A DNA stretch of 64,000 nucleotides from Halictus rubicundus. Lineage: Eukaryota; Arthropoda; Insecta; Hymenoptera; Halictidae. A program made the position numbers and the translations under genes. The notes below the pieces were generated by a model that worked only from the letters and a program-made list of their open reading frames with translations, searched no databases and was not told the DNA's origin. Position 1 is the first letter of the stretch. The number at the start of each line of letters is the position of its first letter. The stretch spans positions 62,001 through 126,000 of the forward strand of contig NW_027489028.1 of the NCBI RefSeq assembly GCF_050948215.1. The letters are read 5' to 3'. Of the stretch, positions 1 through 14,703 are shown piece after piece.

Positions 1-730
1 ATCCTGCATCCTATCCAAATTATACCCTACCCTCTATCCTATCTTATCCTCTATCCTATCCTATCGTCTATCCTATCCTCTATCCTATCCTATCCTCTAT
101 CCTACCCTATCCTCTATCATTATCCTACCCTCTATCCTATCCTATCCTCTATCCTATCCTATCCTCTATCCTATCCTCTCCTCTATCCTATCCTATCCTC
201 AATACTATCCTATCCTCTATCCTATCCTATCCTCTATCCTATCCTATCCTCTATCCTATCCTATCCTCTATCATATCCTCTATCCTATCCTATCCTCTAT
301 CTTATCCTATCCTATCCTCTATCCTATCCTATCCTATCCTATCCTCTATCCTATCCAATCCCCTATCCTCTTTCCTATACTCTATCATATCGTATCCTCT
401 ATCCTATCCTATCCTCTATCCTATCCTAGCCTCTACCCTATCCTATCCTCTATCCTATCCTCTATCCTATCCTATCCTCTATCCTATCCTATCCTCTATA
501 TTATCCTATCCTCTATCCTACCCTATCCTCTACCCTATCCTATTCTCTATCCTATCCTATCCTCTATCCTATCCTCTATCCCATCCTATACTCAATCCTA
601 TCCAATTCTGTATTATATCCTATCCTCTTTCCTATCCTCTATCATATCATATCCTCTATACTATGCTATCCTCTACCCCATAATATCCTCTATCCTATCC
701 TATTCTCTATCCTATCCTATACTCTATCCT
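1..730. repeat. Satellite segment with CTGCATCC/AAATTATA marker
   Basis: The window opens inside an island reading CTGCATCCTATCC followed by AAATTATACCC. The same island occurs near 15749, 23966, 25061, 33907 and 47017. As at 25061, 33907 and 47017, it is followed downstream by the GCTATGCTGTGTCC island (here at 731). The segment is therefore a paralogue of 25.06-26.1, 33.9-34.7 and 47.0-48.4 kb, with different numbers of monomers in between. There is a local irregularity near 111-125 (CTATCATTATCCTACCC). No gene is seen. Confidence 0.85.
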
Positions 731-3163
731 ATGCTATGCTGTGTCCTATCCAAATTCAACCCAACCCTCTATCCTATCCTATCCTCTATCCTATGCTATC
801 CTGTGTCCTATCCAAGTTCTACCCAACCCTCTATCCTATCCTATCCTCTATCCTATCCTATCCTCTATCCTATAGTATCCTCTATTCTATCCTGTCCTCT
901 ATCCTATCCTTTCCTCCATCCTATCCTATCCTCTATCCTATCATATCCTCTATCCTATCCTATCCTCTATCCTATCCTATCCTCTATCCTCTATCCTATC
1001 CTATCCTATCCTATCCTCTATCCTATCCAGTCCCCTATCCTCTTTCCTAAACTCTATCATATCGTATCCTCTATCCTATCCTATCCTCTATCCTATCCTA
1101 TCCTCTATCCTATCCTATCCTCTATCCTATCCTATCCTCTATCCTATCCTATCCTCTATCCTATCCTATCCTCTACCCTATCCTATCCTCTATCCTATCC
1201 TATCCTCTATCCTATCCTATCCTCTATCCTATCCTATCCTCTATCCTATCCTCTATCCTATCCTATCCTCTATCCTATCCTATCCTCTATCCTATCCTAT
1301 CCTCTATCCTATCCTCTCCTCTATCCTATCCTCTATCCTATCCTATCCTCTATCCTATCCTATCCTCGATCCTATCCTATCCTCTATCCTATCCTCTATC
1401 CTATCATCTATTCTATCCTATCCTCTATCCTATCCTATCCTCTAACCTATCCTATCCTCTATCCTTTCCTATCCTCTATCCTATCCTATCCTCTATATTA
1501 TCCTATCCTCTATCCTACCCTATCCTCTATCCTATCCTATCCTCTATCCTATCCTCTATCCCATCCTATACTCAATCCTATCCTATTCTGTATTATATCC
1601 TATCCTCTTTCCTATCCTCTATCCTATCCTATCCTCTATCCTATCCTATCCTCTATCCTATCCTCTATCCTATCCTATCCTCTATCCTATCGTATCCTCT
1701 ATCCTATCCTATCCTCTATCCTATCCTATCCTCTATCCTATCCTATCCTATCCTCTATCCTATCCTCTATCCTATCCTATCCTCTATCCTATCCTATCAT
1801 CTATTATATCCTATCCTCTATCCTATCCTATCCTCTATCCTATCCTATCCTCTATATTATCCTATCCTCTATCCTACCCTATCCTCTATCCTATCCTATC
1901 CTCTATTCTATCCTCTATTCTAACCTATCCTCTATCCTATCCTATCCTCTATCCTATCCTATCCTCTATCCTATCCTATCCTCTATCCTATCCTATCCTG
2001 TATCCTATCCTATCCTCTATCCTATCCTATCCTCTATCCTATCCTATGCTCTATCCCATCCTATACTCAATCCTATCCTATACTGTATTATATCCTATCC
2101 TCTTTCCTATCCTCTATCATATCATATCCCCTATCCTATCCTATCCTCTACCCTATAATATCCTCTTTCCTATCCTCGATCATATCATATCCTCTATCCT
2201 ATCCTATCCTCTAACCTATAATATCCTCTATCCTACCCTATCCTCTATCCTATCCTATCCTCTATCCTATCCTATTCTCTATCCTATCCTCTATCCCATC
2301 CTATACTCAATCCTATCCTATTCTGTATTATATCCTATCCTCTTTCCTATCCTCTATCCTATCCTATCCTCTATCCTATCCTATCCTCTATCCTATCCTA
2401 TCCTCTATCCTATCCTATCCTCTATCCTATCCTATCCTCTATCCTATCCTATCCTCTATCCTATCCTATCCTCTATCCTATCCTATCCTCTATCCTATCC
2501 TATCCTCTATCCTATCCTATCCTCTATCCTATCCTATCCTCTATCCTATCCTATCCTCTATCCTATCCTATCCTCTATCCTATCCTATCCTCTATCCTAT
2601 CCTATCCTCTATCCTATCCTCCATCCCATTCTATACTCAATACTATCCTATTCTGTATTATATCCTATCCTCTTTCCTATCCTCTTTCATATCATATCCT
2701 CTATCCTATCCTATCCTCTACCCCATAATATCCTCTATCCTATCCTATTCTCTATCCTACCCTATACTCTATCCTATGCTATCCTGTGTCCTATCCAAAT
2801 TCTACCCAACCCTCTATCCTATCCTATCCTCTATCCTATGCTATCCTGTGTCCTATCCAAATTCTACCCAACCCTCTATCCTATCCTATCCTCTATCCTA
2901 TCCTATCCTCTATCCTATCCTATCCTCTATTCTATCCTGTCCTCTATCCTATCCTTTCCTCCATCCTATCCTATCCTCTATCCTATCATATCCTCTATCC
3001 TATACTATCCTCTATCCTCTATCCTATCCTATCCTATCCTATCCTCTATCCTATCCAATCCCCTATCCTCTTCCCTAAACTCTATCATATCGTATCCTCT
3101 ATCCTATCCTATCCTCTATCCTATCCTATCCTCTATCCTATCCTATCCTCTATCCTATCCTAG
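731..3163. repeat. Long-range duplication, copy 1 (partner at 7350)
   Basis: This stretch matches 7350-9641. The offset is 6,619 bp at the left end (731 and 7350; 1050 and 7669), 6,580 bp at 2046/8626 and 6,478 bp at 2776/9254. The offset therefore changes by 39 bp and then by 102 bp (six 17-mers). The order of marker islands is conserved. This indicates one duplicated segment whose copies later gained or lost whole monomers. Confidence 0.8.
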
Positions 3164-6100
3164 CCTCTACCCTATCCTATCCTCTATCCTATCCTCTATC
3201 CTATCCTATCCTCTATCCTATCCTACCCTCTATCCTATCCTATCCTCTATCCTATCCTATCCTCTATCCTATCCTCTCCTCTATCCTATCCTATCCTCAA
3301 TACTATCCTATCCTCTTTCCTATCCTCTATCCTATCCTATCCTCAATACTATCCTATCCTCTATCCTATCCTATCCTATATCCTATCCTGTCCTCTATCC
3401 TATCCTATCTTCTATCCTATCCTATCCTCTAACCTATCCTACCCTCTATCCAATCCTATCCTCTATCCTATCCTATCCTCTATCCTATCCTATCCTCTAT
3501 ATTATCCTATCCTCTATCCTATCCTATCCTCTATCCTATCCTATCCTCTATCCTATCCTATCCTCTATCCTATCCTATCCTCTATCCTATCCTAGCCTCT
3601 ACCCTATCCTATCCTCTATCCTATCCTCTATCCTATCCTATCCTCTATCCTATCCTATCCTCTATCCTATCCTAGCCTCTACCCTGTCCTATCCTCTATC
3701 CTATCCTCTATCCTATCCTATCCTCTATCCTATCCTATCCTCTATCCTATCCTATCCTCTATCCTATCCTATCCTCTATCCTATCCTAGCCTCTACCCTA
3801 TCCTATCCTCTATCCTATCCTCTATCCCATCCTATCCTCTATCCTATCCTATCATCTATCCTATCCTATCCTCAATCCTATCCTATCCTCTATCCTATCC
3901 TATCCTCTATCCTATCCTATCCTCTATCCTATCCTAGCCTCTACCCTATCCTATCCTCTATCCTATCCTCTATCCTATCCTATCCTCTATCCTATCCTAT
4001 CCTCTATATTATCCTATCCCTTATCCTACCCTATCCTCTACCCTATCCTATCCTCTATCCTATCCTATCCTCTATCCTATCCTCTATCCCATCCTATACT
4101 CAATCCTATCCTATTCTGAATTATATCCTATCCTCTTTCCTATCCTGTATCCTATCCTATCCTCTATCCTATCCTAGCCTCTACCCTGTCCTATCCTCTA
4201 TCCTATCCTCCATCCTATCCTATCCTCTATCCTATCATATCCTCTATCCTATCCTATCCTCTATCCTATCCTATCCTCTATCCTCTATCCTATCCTATCC
4301 TATCCTATCCTCTATCCTATCCAGTCCCCTATCCTCTTTCCTAAACTCTATCATATCGTATCCTCTATCCTATCCTATCCTCTATCCTATCCTATCCTCT
4401 ATCCTATCCTATCCTCTATCCTATCCTATCCTCTATCCTATCCTATCCTCTATCCTATCCTATCCTCTACCCTATCCTATCCTCTATCCTATCCTATCCT
4501 CTATCCTATCCTATCCTCTATCCTATCCTATCCTCTATCCTATCCTCTATCCTATCCTCTATCCTATCCTATCCTCTATCCTATCCTATCCTCTATCCTA
4601 TCCTCTCCTCTATCCTATCCTCTATCCTATCCTATCCTCTATCCTATCCTATCCTCTAACCTATCCTATCCTCTATCCTTTCCTATCCTCTATCCTATCC
4701 TATCCTCTATATTATCCTATCCTCTATCCTACCCTATCCTCTATCCTATCCTATCCTCTATCCTATCCTATTCTCTATCCTATCCTCTATCCCATCCTAT
4801 ACTCAATCCTATCCTATTCTGTATTATATCCTATCCTCTTTCCTATCCTCTATCCTATCCTATCCTCTATCCTATCCTATCCTCTATCCTATCGTATCCT
4901 CTATCCTATCGTATCCTCTATCCTATCCTATCCTCTATCCTATCCTATCCTCTATCCTATCCTATCCTATCCTCTATCCTATCCTCTATCCTATCCTATC
5001 CTCTATCCTATCCTATCATCTATTATATCCTATCCTCTATCCTATCCTATCCTCTATTCTATCCTCTATTCTAACCTATCCGCTATCCTATCCTCTCCTC
5101 TATCCTATCCTATCCTCTATCCTATCCTATCCTCTATCCTATCCTATCCTGTATCCTATCCTATCCTCTATCCTATCCTATCCTCTATCCTATCCTATCC
5201 TCTATCCCATCCTATACTCAATCCTATCCTATACTGTATTATATCCTATCCTCTTTCCTATCCTCTATCATATCATATCCCCTATCCTATCCTATCCTCT
5301 ACCCTATAATATCCTCTTTCCTATCCTCGATCATATCATATCCTCTATCCTATCCTATCCTCTAACCTATAATATCCTCTATCCTACCCTATCCTCTATC
5401 CTATCCTATCCTCTATCCTATCCTATTCTCTATCCTATCCTCTATCCCATCCTATACTCAATCCTATCCTATTCTGTATTATATCCTATCCTCTTTCCTA
5501 TCCTCTATCCTATCCTATCCTCTATCCTATCCTATCCTCTATCCTATCCTATCCTCTATCCTATCCTATCCTCTATCCTATCCTATCCTCTATCCTATCC
5601 TATCCTCTATCCTATCCTATCCTCTATCCTATCCTATCCTCTATCCTATCCTATCCTCTATCCTATCCTATCCTCTATCCTATCCTATCCTCTATCCTAT
5701 CCTCCATCCCATTCTATACTCAATACTATCCTATTCTGTATTATATCCTATCCTCTTTCCTATCCTCTTTCATATCATATCCTCTATCCTATCCTATCCT
5801 CTACCCCATAATATCCTCTATCCTATCCTATTCTCTATCCTACCCTATACTCTATCCTATGCTATCCTGTGTCCTATCCAAATTCTACCCAACCCTCTAT
5901 CCTATCCTATCCTCTATCCTATCCTCTATCCTATCCTATCCTCTATCCTATCCTATCCTCGATCCTATCCTATCCTCTATCCTATCCTCTATCCTATCAT
6001 CTATTCTATCCTATCCTCTATCCTATCCTATCCTCTAACCTATCCTATCCTCTATCCTTTCCTATCCTCTATCCTATCCTATCCTCTATATTATCCTATC

Positions 6101-9100
6101 CTCTATCCTACCCTATCCTCTATCCTATCCTATCCTCTATCCTATCCTATTCTCTATCCTATCCTCTATCCCATCCTATACTCAATCCTATCCTATTCTG
6201 TATTATATCCTATCCTCTTTCCTATCCTCTATCCTATCCTATCCTCTATCCTATCCTATCCTCTATCCTATCGTATCCTCTATCCTATCCTATCCTCTAT
6301 CCTATCCTATCCTCTATCCTATCCTATCCTATCCTCTATCCTATCCTCTATCCTATCCTATCCTCTATCCTATCCTATCATCTATTATATCCTATCCTCT
6401 ATCCTATCCTATCCTCTATCCTATCCTATCCTCTATATTATCCTATCCTCTATCCTATCCTATCCTCTATCCTATCCTATCCTCTATCCTATCCTATCCT
6501 GTATCCTATCCTATCCTCTATCCTATCCTATCCTCTATCCTATCCTCTCCTCTATCCTATCCTATCCTCAATACTATCCTATCCTCTTTCCTATCCTCTA
6601 TCCTATCCTATCCTCAATACTATCCTATCCTCTATCCTATCCTATCCTATATCCTATCCTATCCTCTATCCTATCCTATCTTCTATCCTATCCTATCCTC
6701 TAACCTATCCTACCCTCTATCCAATCCTATCCTCTATCCTATCCTATCCTATATCCTATCCTATCCTCTATCCTATCCTATCTTCTATCCTATCCTCTCC
6801 TCTATCCTATCCTATCCTCAATACTATCCTATCCTCTATCCTATCCTATCCTCTATCCTATCCTATCCTCTATCCTATCCTATCCTCTATCCTATCCTCT
6901 ATCCTATCCTATCCTCTATCTTATCCTATCCTATCCTCTATCCTATCCTATCCTATCCTATCCTCTATCCTATCCAATCCCCTATCCTCTTTCCTATACT
7001 CTATCATATCGTATCCTCTATCCTATCCTATCCTCTATCCTATCCTAGCCTCTACCCTATCCTATCCTCTATCCTATCCTCTATCCTATCCTATCCTCTA
7101 TCCTATCCTATCCTCTATATTATCCTATCCTCTATCCTACCCTATCCTCTACCCTATCCTATTCTCTATCCTATCCTATCCTCTATCCTATCCTCTATCC
7201 CATCCTATACTCAATCCTATCCAATTCTGTATTATATCCTATCCTCTTTCCTATCCTCTATCATATCATATCCTCTATACTATGCTATCCTCTACCCCAT
7301 AATATCCTCTATCCTATCCTATTCTCTATCCTATCCTATACTCTATCCTATGCTATGCTGTGTCCTATCCAAATTCAACCCAACCCTCTATCCTATCCTA
7401 TCCTCTATCCTATGCTATCCTGTGTCCTATCCAAGTTCTACCCAACCCTCTATCCTATCCTATCCTCTATCCTATCCTATCCTCTATCCTATAGTATCCT
7501 CTATTCTATCCTGTCCTCTATCCTATCCTTTCCTCCATCCTATCCTATCCTCTATCCTATCATATCCTCTATCCTATCCTATCCTCTATCCTATCCTATC
7601 CTCTATCCTCTATCCTATCCTATCCTATCCTATCCTCTATCCTATCCAGTCCCCTATCCTCTTTCCTAAACTCTATCATATCGTATCCTCTATCCTATCC
7701 TATCCTCTATCCTATCCTATCCTCTATCCTATCCTATCCTCTATCCTATCCTATCCCCTATCCTATCCTATCCTCTATCCTATCCTATCCTCTACCCTAT
7801 CCTATCCTCTATCCTATCCTATCCTCTATCCTATCCTATCCTCTATCCTATCCTATCCTCTATCCTATCCTCTATCCTATCCTCTATCCTATCCTCTATC
7901 CTATCCTATCCTCTATCCTATCCTATCCTCTATCCTATCCTCTCCTCTATCCTATCCTCTATCCTATCCTATCCTCTATCCTATCCTATCCTCGATCCTA
8001 TCCTATCCTCTATCCTATCCTCTATCCTATCATCTATTCTATCCTATCCTCTATCCTATCCTATCCTCTAACCTATCCTATCCTCTATCCTTTCCTATCC
8101 TCTATCCTATCCTATCCTCTATATTATCCTATCCTCTATCCTACCCTATCCTCTATCCTATCCTATCCTCTATCCTATCCTCTATCCCATCCTATACTCA
8201 ATCCTATCCTATTCTGTATTATATCCTATCCTCTTTCCTATCCTCTATCCTATCCTATCCTCTATCCTATCCTATCCTCTATCCTATCCTATCCTCTATC
8301 CTATCCTATCCTATCCTCTATCCTATCCTCTGTCCTATCCTATCCTCTATCCTATCCTATCCTCTATCCTATCCTATCATCTATTATATCCTATCCTCTA
8401 TCCTATCCTATCCTCTATCCTATCCTATCCTCTATATTATCCTATCCTCTATCCTACCCTATCCTCTATCCTATCCTATCCTCTATTCTATCCTCTATTC
8501 TAACCTATCCTCTATCCTATCCTATCCTCTATCCTATCCTATCCTCTATCCTATCCTATCCTCTATCCTATCCTATCCTGTATCCTATCCTATCCTCTAT
8601 CCTATCCTATCCTCTATCCTATCCTATGCTCTATCCCATCCTATACTCAATCCTATCCTATACTGTATTATATCCTATCCTCTTTCCTATCCTCTATCAT
8701 ATCATATCCCCTATCCTATCCTATCCTCTACCCTATAATATCCTCTTTCCTATCCTCGATCATATCATATCCTCTATCCTATCCTATCCTCTAACCTATA
8801 ATATCCTCTATCCTACCCTATCCTCTATCCTATCCTATCCTCTATCCTATCCTATTCTCTATCCTATCCTCTATCCCATCCTATACTCAATCCTATCCTA
8901 TTCTGTATTATATCCTATCCTCTTTCCTATCCTCTATCCTATCCTATCCTCTATCCTATCCTATCCTCTATCCTATCCTATCCTCTATCCTATCCTATCC
9001 TCTGTCCTATCCTATCCTCTATCCTATCCTATCCTCTATCCTATCCTATCCTCTATCCTATCCTATCCTATATCCTATCCTATCCTCTATCCTATCCTCC

Positions 9101-12100
9101 ATCCCATTCTATACTCAATACTATCCTATTCTGTATTATATCCTATCCTCTTTCCTATCCTCTTTCATATCATATCCTCTATCCTATCCTATCCTCTACC
9201 CCATAATATCCTCTATCCTATCCTATTCTCTATCCTACCCTATACTCTATCCTATGCTATCCTGTGTCCTATCCAAATTCTACCCAACCCTCTATCCTAT
9301 CCTATCCTCTATCCTATGCTATCCTGTGTCCTATCCAAATTCTACCCGACCCTCTATCCTATCCTATCCTCTATCCTATCCTATCCTCTATCCTATCCTA
9401 TCCTCTATTCTATCCTGTCCTCTATCCTATCCTTTCCTCCATCCTATCCTATCCTCTATCCTATCATATCCTCTATCCTATACTATCCTCTATCCTCTAT
9501 CCTATCCTATCCTATCCTATCCTCTATCCTATCCAATCCCCTATCCTCTTTCCTAAACTCTATCATATCGTATCCTCTATCCTATCCTATCCTCTATCCT
9601 ATCCTATCCTCTATCCTATCCTATCCTCTATTCTATCCTAGCCTCTACCCTATCCTATCCTCAATCCTATCCTCTATCCTATCCTATCCTCTATCCTATC
9701 CTACCCTCTATCCAATCCTATCCTCTATCCTATCCTATCCTCTATCCTATCCTATCCTCTATATTATCCTATCCTCTATCCTACCCTATCCTCTACCCTA
9801 TCCTATCCTCTATCCTATCCTATCCTCTATCCTATCCTCTATCCCATCCTATACTCAATCCTATCCTATTCTGTATTATATCCTATCCTCTTTCCTATCC
9901 TCTATCCTATCCTATCCTCTATCCTATCCTAGCCTCTACACTGTCCTATCCTCTATCCTATCCTCTATCCTATCCTATCCTCTATCCTATCCTATCCTCT
10001 ATCCTATCCTATCCTCTATCCTATCCTATCCTCTATCCTATCCTAGCCTCTACCCTATCCTATCCTCTATCCTATCCTCTATCCTATCCTATCCTCTATC
10101 CTATCCTATCATCTATCCTATCCTATCCTCAATCCTATCCTATCCTCTATCCTATCCTATCCTCTATCCTATCCTATCCTCTATCCTATCCTAGCCTCTA
10201 CCCTATCCTATCCTCTATCCTATCCTCTATCCTATCCTATCCTCTATCCTATCCTATCCTCTATCCTCTATCCTATCCTATCCTATCCTATCCTCTATCC
10301 TATCCAGTCCCCTATCCTCTTTCCTAAACTCTATCATATCGTATCCTCTATCCTATCCTATCCTCTATCCTATCCTATCCTCTATCCTATCCTATCCTCT
10401 ATCCTATCCTATCCTCTATCCTATCCTATCCTCTATCCTATCCTATCCTCTACCCTATCCTATCCTCTATCCTATCCTATCCTATCCTCTATCCTATCCT
10501 CTATCCTATCCTCTATCCTATCCTATCCTCTATCCTATCCTCTATCCTATCCTCTATCCTATCCTATCCTCTATCCTATCCTATCCTCTATCCTATCCTC
10601 TCCTCTATCCTATCCTCTATCCTATCCTATCCTCTATCCTATCCTATCCTCGATCCTATCCTATCCTCTATCCTATCCTCTACCATATCATCTATTCTAT
10701 CCTATCCTCTATCCTATCCTATCCTCTAACCTATCCTATCCTCTATCCTTTCCTATCCTCTATCCTATCCTATCCTCTATATTATCCTATCCTCTATCCT
10801 ACCCTATCCTCTATCCTATCCTATCCTCTATCCTATCCTATTCTCTAGCCTATCCTCTATCCCATCCTATACTCAATCCTATCCTATTCTGTATTATATC
10901 CTATCCTCTTTCCTATCCTCTATCCTATCCTATCCTCTATCCTATCCTATCCTCTATCCTATCGTATCCTCTATCCTATCCTATCCTCTATCCTATCCTA
11001 TCCTCTATCCTATCCTATCCTATCCTCTATCCTATCCTCTATCCTATCCTATCCTCTATCCTATCCTATCATCTATTATATCCTATCCTCTATCCTATCC
11101 TATCCTCTATTCTATCCTCTATTCTAACCTATCCTCTATCCTATCCTATCCTCTATCCTATCCTATCCTCTATCCTATCCTATCCTCTATCCTATCCTAT
11201 CCTGTATCCTATCCTATCCTCTATCCTATCCTATCCTCTATCCTATCCTATCCTCTATCCCATCCTATACTCAATCCTATCCTATACTGTATTATATCCT
11301 ATCCTCTTTCCTATCCTCTATCATATCATATCCCCTATCCTATCCTATCCTCTACCCTATAATATCCTCTTTCCTATCCTCGATCATATCATATCCTCTA
11401 TCCTATCCTATCCTCTAACCTATAATATCCTCTATCCTACCCTATCCTCTATCCTATCCTATCCTCTATCCTATCCTATTCTCTATCCTATCCTCTATCC
11501 CATCCTATACTCAATCCTATCCTATTCTGTATTATATCCTATCCTCTTTCCTATCCTCTATCCTATCCTATCCTCTATCCTATCCTATCCTCTATCCTAT
11601 CCTATCCTCTATCCTATCCTATCCTCTATCCTATCCTATCCTCTATCCTATCCTATCCTCTATCCTATCCTATCCTCTATCCTATCCTATCCTCTATCCT
11701 ATCCTATCCTCTATCCTATCCTATCCTCTATCCTATCCTATCCTCTATCCTATCCTCCATCCCATTCTATACTCAATACTATCCTATTCTGTATTATATC
11801 CTATCCTCTTTCCTATCCTCTTTCATATCATATCCTCTATCCTATCCTATCCTCTACCCCATAATATCCTCTATCCTATCCTATTCTCTATCCTACCCTA
11901 TACTCTATCCTATGCTATCCTGTGTCCTATCCAAATTCTACCCAACCCTCTATCCTATCCTATCCTCTATCCTATGCTATCCTGTGTCCTATCCAAATTC
12001 TACCCAACCCTCTATCCTATCCTATCCTCTATCCTATCCTATCCTCTATCCTATCCTATCCTCTATTCTATCCTGTCCTCTATCCTATCCTTTCCTCCAT

Positions 12101-14703
12101 CCTATCCTATCCTCTATCCTATCATATCCTCTATCCTATACTATCCTCTATTATCTATCCTATCCTATCCTATCCTATCCTCTATCCTATCCAATCCCCT
12201 ATCCTCTTTCCTAAACTCTATCATATCGTATCCTCTATCCTATCCTATCCTCTATCCTATCCTATCCTCTATCCTATCCTATCCTCTATCCTATCCTAGC
12301 CTCTACCCTATCCTATCCTCTATCCTATCCTCTATCCTATCCTATCCTCTATCCTATCCTACCCTCTATCCTATCCTATCCTCTATCCTATCCTATCCTC
12401 TATCCTATCCTCTCCTCTATCCTATCCTATCCTCAATACTATCCTATCCTCTTTCCTATCCTCTATCCTATCCTATCCTCAATACTATCCTATCCTCTAT
12501 CCTATCCTATCCTATATCCTATCCTATCCTCTATCCTATCCTATCTTCTATCCTATCCTATCCTCTAACCTATCCTACCCTCTATCCAATCCTATCCTCT
12601 ATCCTATCCTATCCTCTATCCTATCCTATCCTCTATATTATCCTATCCTCTATCCTACCCTATCCTCTACCCTATCCTATCCTCTATCCTATCCTATCCT
12701 CTATCCTATCCTCTATCCTATCCTATCCTCTATCCTATCCTATCCTCTATCCTATCCTATCCTCTACCCTATCCTATCCTCTATCCTATCCTATCCTCTA
12801 TCCTATCCTATCCTCTATCCTATCCTATCCTCTATCCTATCCTCTATCCTATCCTCTATCCTATCCTATCCTCTATCCTATCCTATCCTCTATCCTATCC
12901 TCTCCTCTATCCTATCCTCTATCCTATCCTATCCTCTATCCTATCCTATCCTCGATCCTATCCTATCCTCTATCCTATCCTCTATCCTATCATCTATTCT
13001 ATCCTATCCTCTATCCTATCCTATCCTCTAACCTATCCTATCCTCTATCCTTTCCTATCCTCTATCCTATCCTATCCTCTATATTATCCTATCCTCTATC
13101 CTACCCTATCCTCTATCCTATCCTATCCTCTATCCTATCCTATTCTCTATCCTATCCTCTATCCCATCCTATACTCAATCCTATCCTATTCTGTATTATA
13201 TCCTATCCTCTTTCCTATCCTCTATCCTATCCTATCCTCTATCCTATCCTATCCTCTATCCTATCGTATCCTCTATCCTATCCTATCCTCTATCCTATCC
13301 TATCCTCTATCCTATCCTATCCTATCCTCTATCCTATCCTCTATCCTATCCTATCCTCTATCCTATCCTATCATCTATTATATCCTATCCTCTATCCTAT
13401 CCTATCCTCTATCCTATCCTATCCTCTATATTATCCTATCCTCTATCCTACCCTATCCTCTATCCTATCCTATCCTCTATTCTATCCTCTATTCTAACCT
13501 ATCCTCTATCCTATCCTATCCTCTATCCTATCCTATCCTCTATCCTATCCTATCCTCTATCCTATCCTATCCTGTATCCTATCCTATCCTCTATCCTATC
13601 CTATCCTCTATCCTATCCTATCCTCTATCCCATCCTATACTCAATCCTATCCTATACTGTATTATATCCTATCCTCTTTCCTATCCTCTATCATATCATA
13701 TCCCCTATCCTATCCTATCCTCTACCCTATAATATCCTCTTTCCTATCCTCGATCATATCATATCCTCTATCCTATCCTATCCTCTAACCTATAATATCC
13801 TCTATCCTACCCTATCCTCTATCCTATCCTATCCTCTATCCTATCCTATTCTCTATCCTATCCTCTATCCCATCCTATACTCAATCCTATCCTATTCTGT
13901 ATTATATCCTATCCTCTTTCCTATCCTCTATCCTATCCTATCCTCTATCCTATCCTATCCTCTATCCTATCCTATCCTCTATCCTATCCTATCCTCTATC
14001 CTATCCTATCCTCTATCCTATCCTATCCTCTATCCTATCCTATCCTCTATCCTATCCTATCCTCTATCCTATCCTATCCTCTATCCTATCCTATCCTCTA
14101 TCCTATCCTATCCTCTATCCTATCCTATCCTCTATCCTATCCTATCCTCTATCCTATCCTCCATCCCATTCTATACTCAATACTATCCTATTCTGTATTA
14201 TATCCTATCCTCTTTCCTATCCTCTTTCATATCATATCCTCTATCCTATCCTATCCTCTACCCCATAATATCCTCTATCCTATCCTATTCTCTATCCTAC
14301 CCTATACTCTATCCTATGCTATCCTGTGTCCTATCCAAATTCTACCCAACCCTCTATCCTATCCTATCCTCTATCCTATGCTATCCTGTGTCCTATCCAA
14401 ATTCTACCCAACCCTCTATCCTATCCTATCCTCTATCCTATCCTATCCTCTATCCTATCCTATCCTCTATTCTATCCTGTCCTCTATCCTATCCTTTCCT
14501 CCATCCTATCCTATCCTCTATGCTATCATATCCTCTATCCTATACTATCCTCTATCCTCTATCCTATCCTATCCTATCCTATCCTCTATCCTATCCAATC
14601 CCCTATCCTCTTTCCTAAACTCTATCATATCGTATCCTCTATCCTATCCTATCCTCTATCCTATCCTATCCTCTATCCTATCCTATCCTCTATCCTATCC
14701 TAG
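2041..14703. repeat. Five-copy higher-order repeat ladder, 2.4-3.4 kb spacing
   Basis: A TACTGTATTA island is followed downstream by the GTGTCCTATCC island five times: TACTG at 2081, 5232, 8661, 11285, 13655 and GTG at 2786, 5869, 9264, 11922, 14326. Within-copy distances are 705, 637, 603, 637 and 671 bp. All differ by multiples of 34, that is, pairs of 17-mers. Copy-to-copy spacing of the GTG island is 3083, 3395, 2658 and 2404 bp. This is a higher-order repeat unit with variable monomer number. Confidence 0.82.
7350..9641. repeat. Long-range duplication, copy 2 (partner at 731)
   Basis: Paralogue of 731-3163. The first 315 bp translate identically to the partner in one frame, and the island order (GCTATGCTGTGTCC, CCAGTCCCC, TACTGTATTA, CCCATTCTATACTC, GTGTCC doublet) is the same. 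The second GTG island here reads CCCGACCC instead of CCCAACCC, a private substitution near 9350. Confidence 0.8.

Noticed and set aside
2776..14703. Repeated ATG/GTG starts at the islands as real gene starts
   Set aside because: Each is the chance ATG or GTG created by the CTATGCTATCCTGTGTCC variant. They recur with the island at every copy and lead only into repeat peptide.
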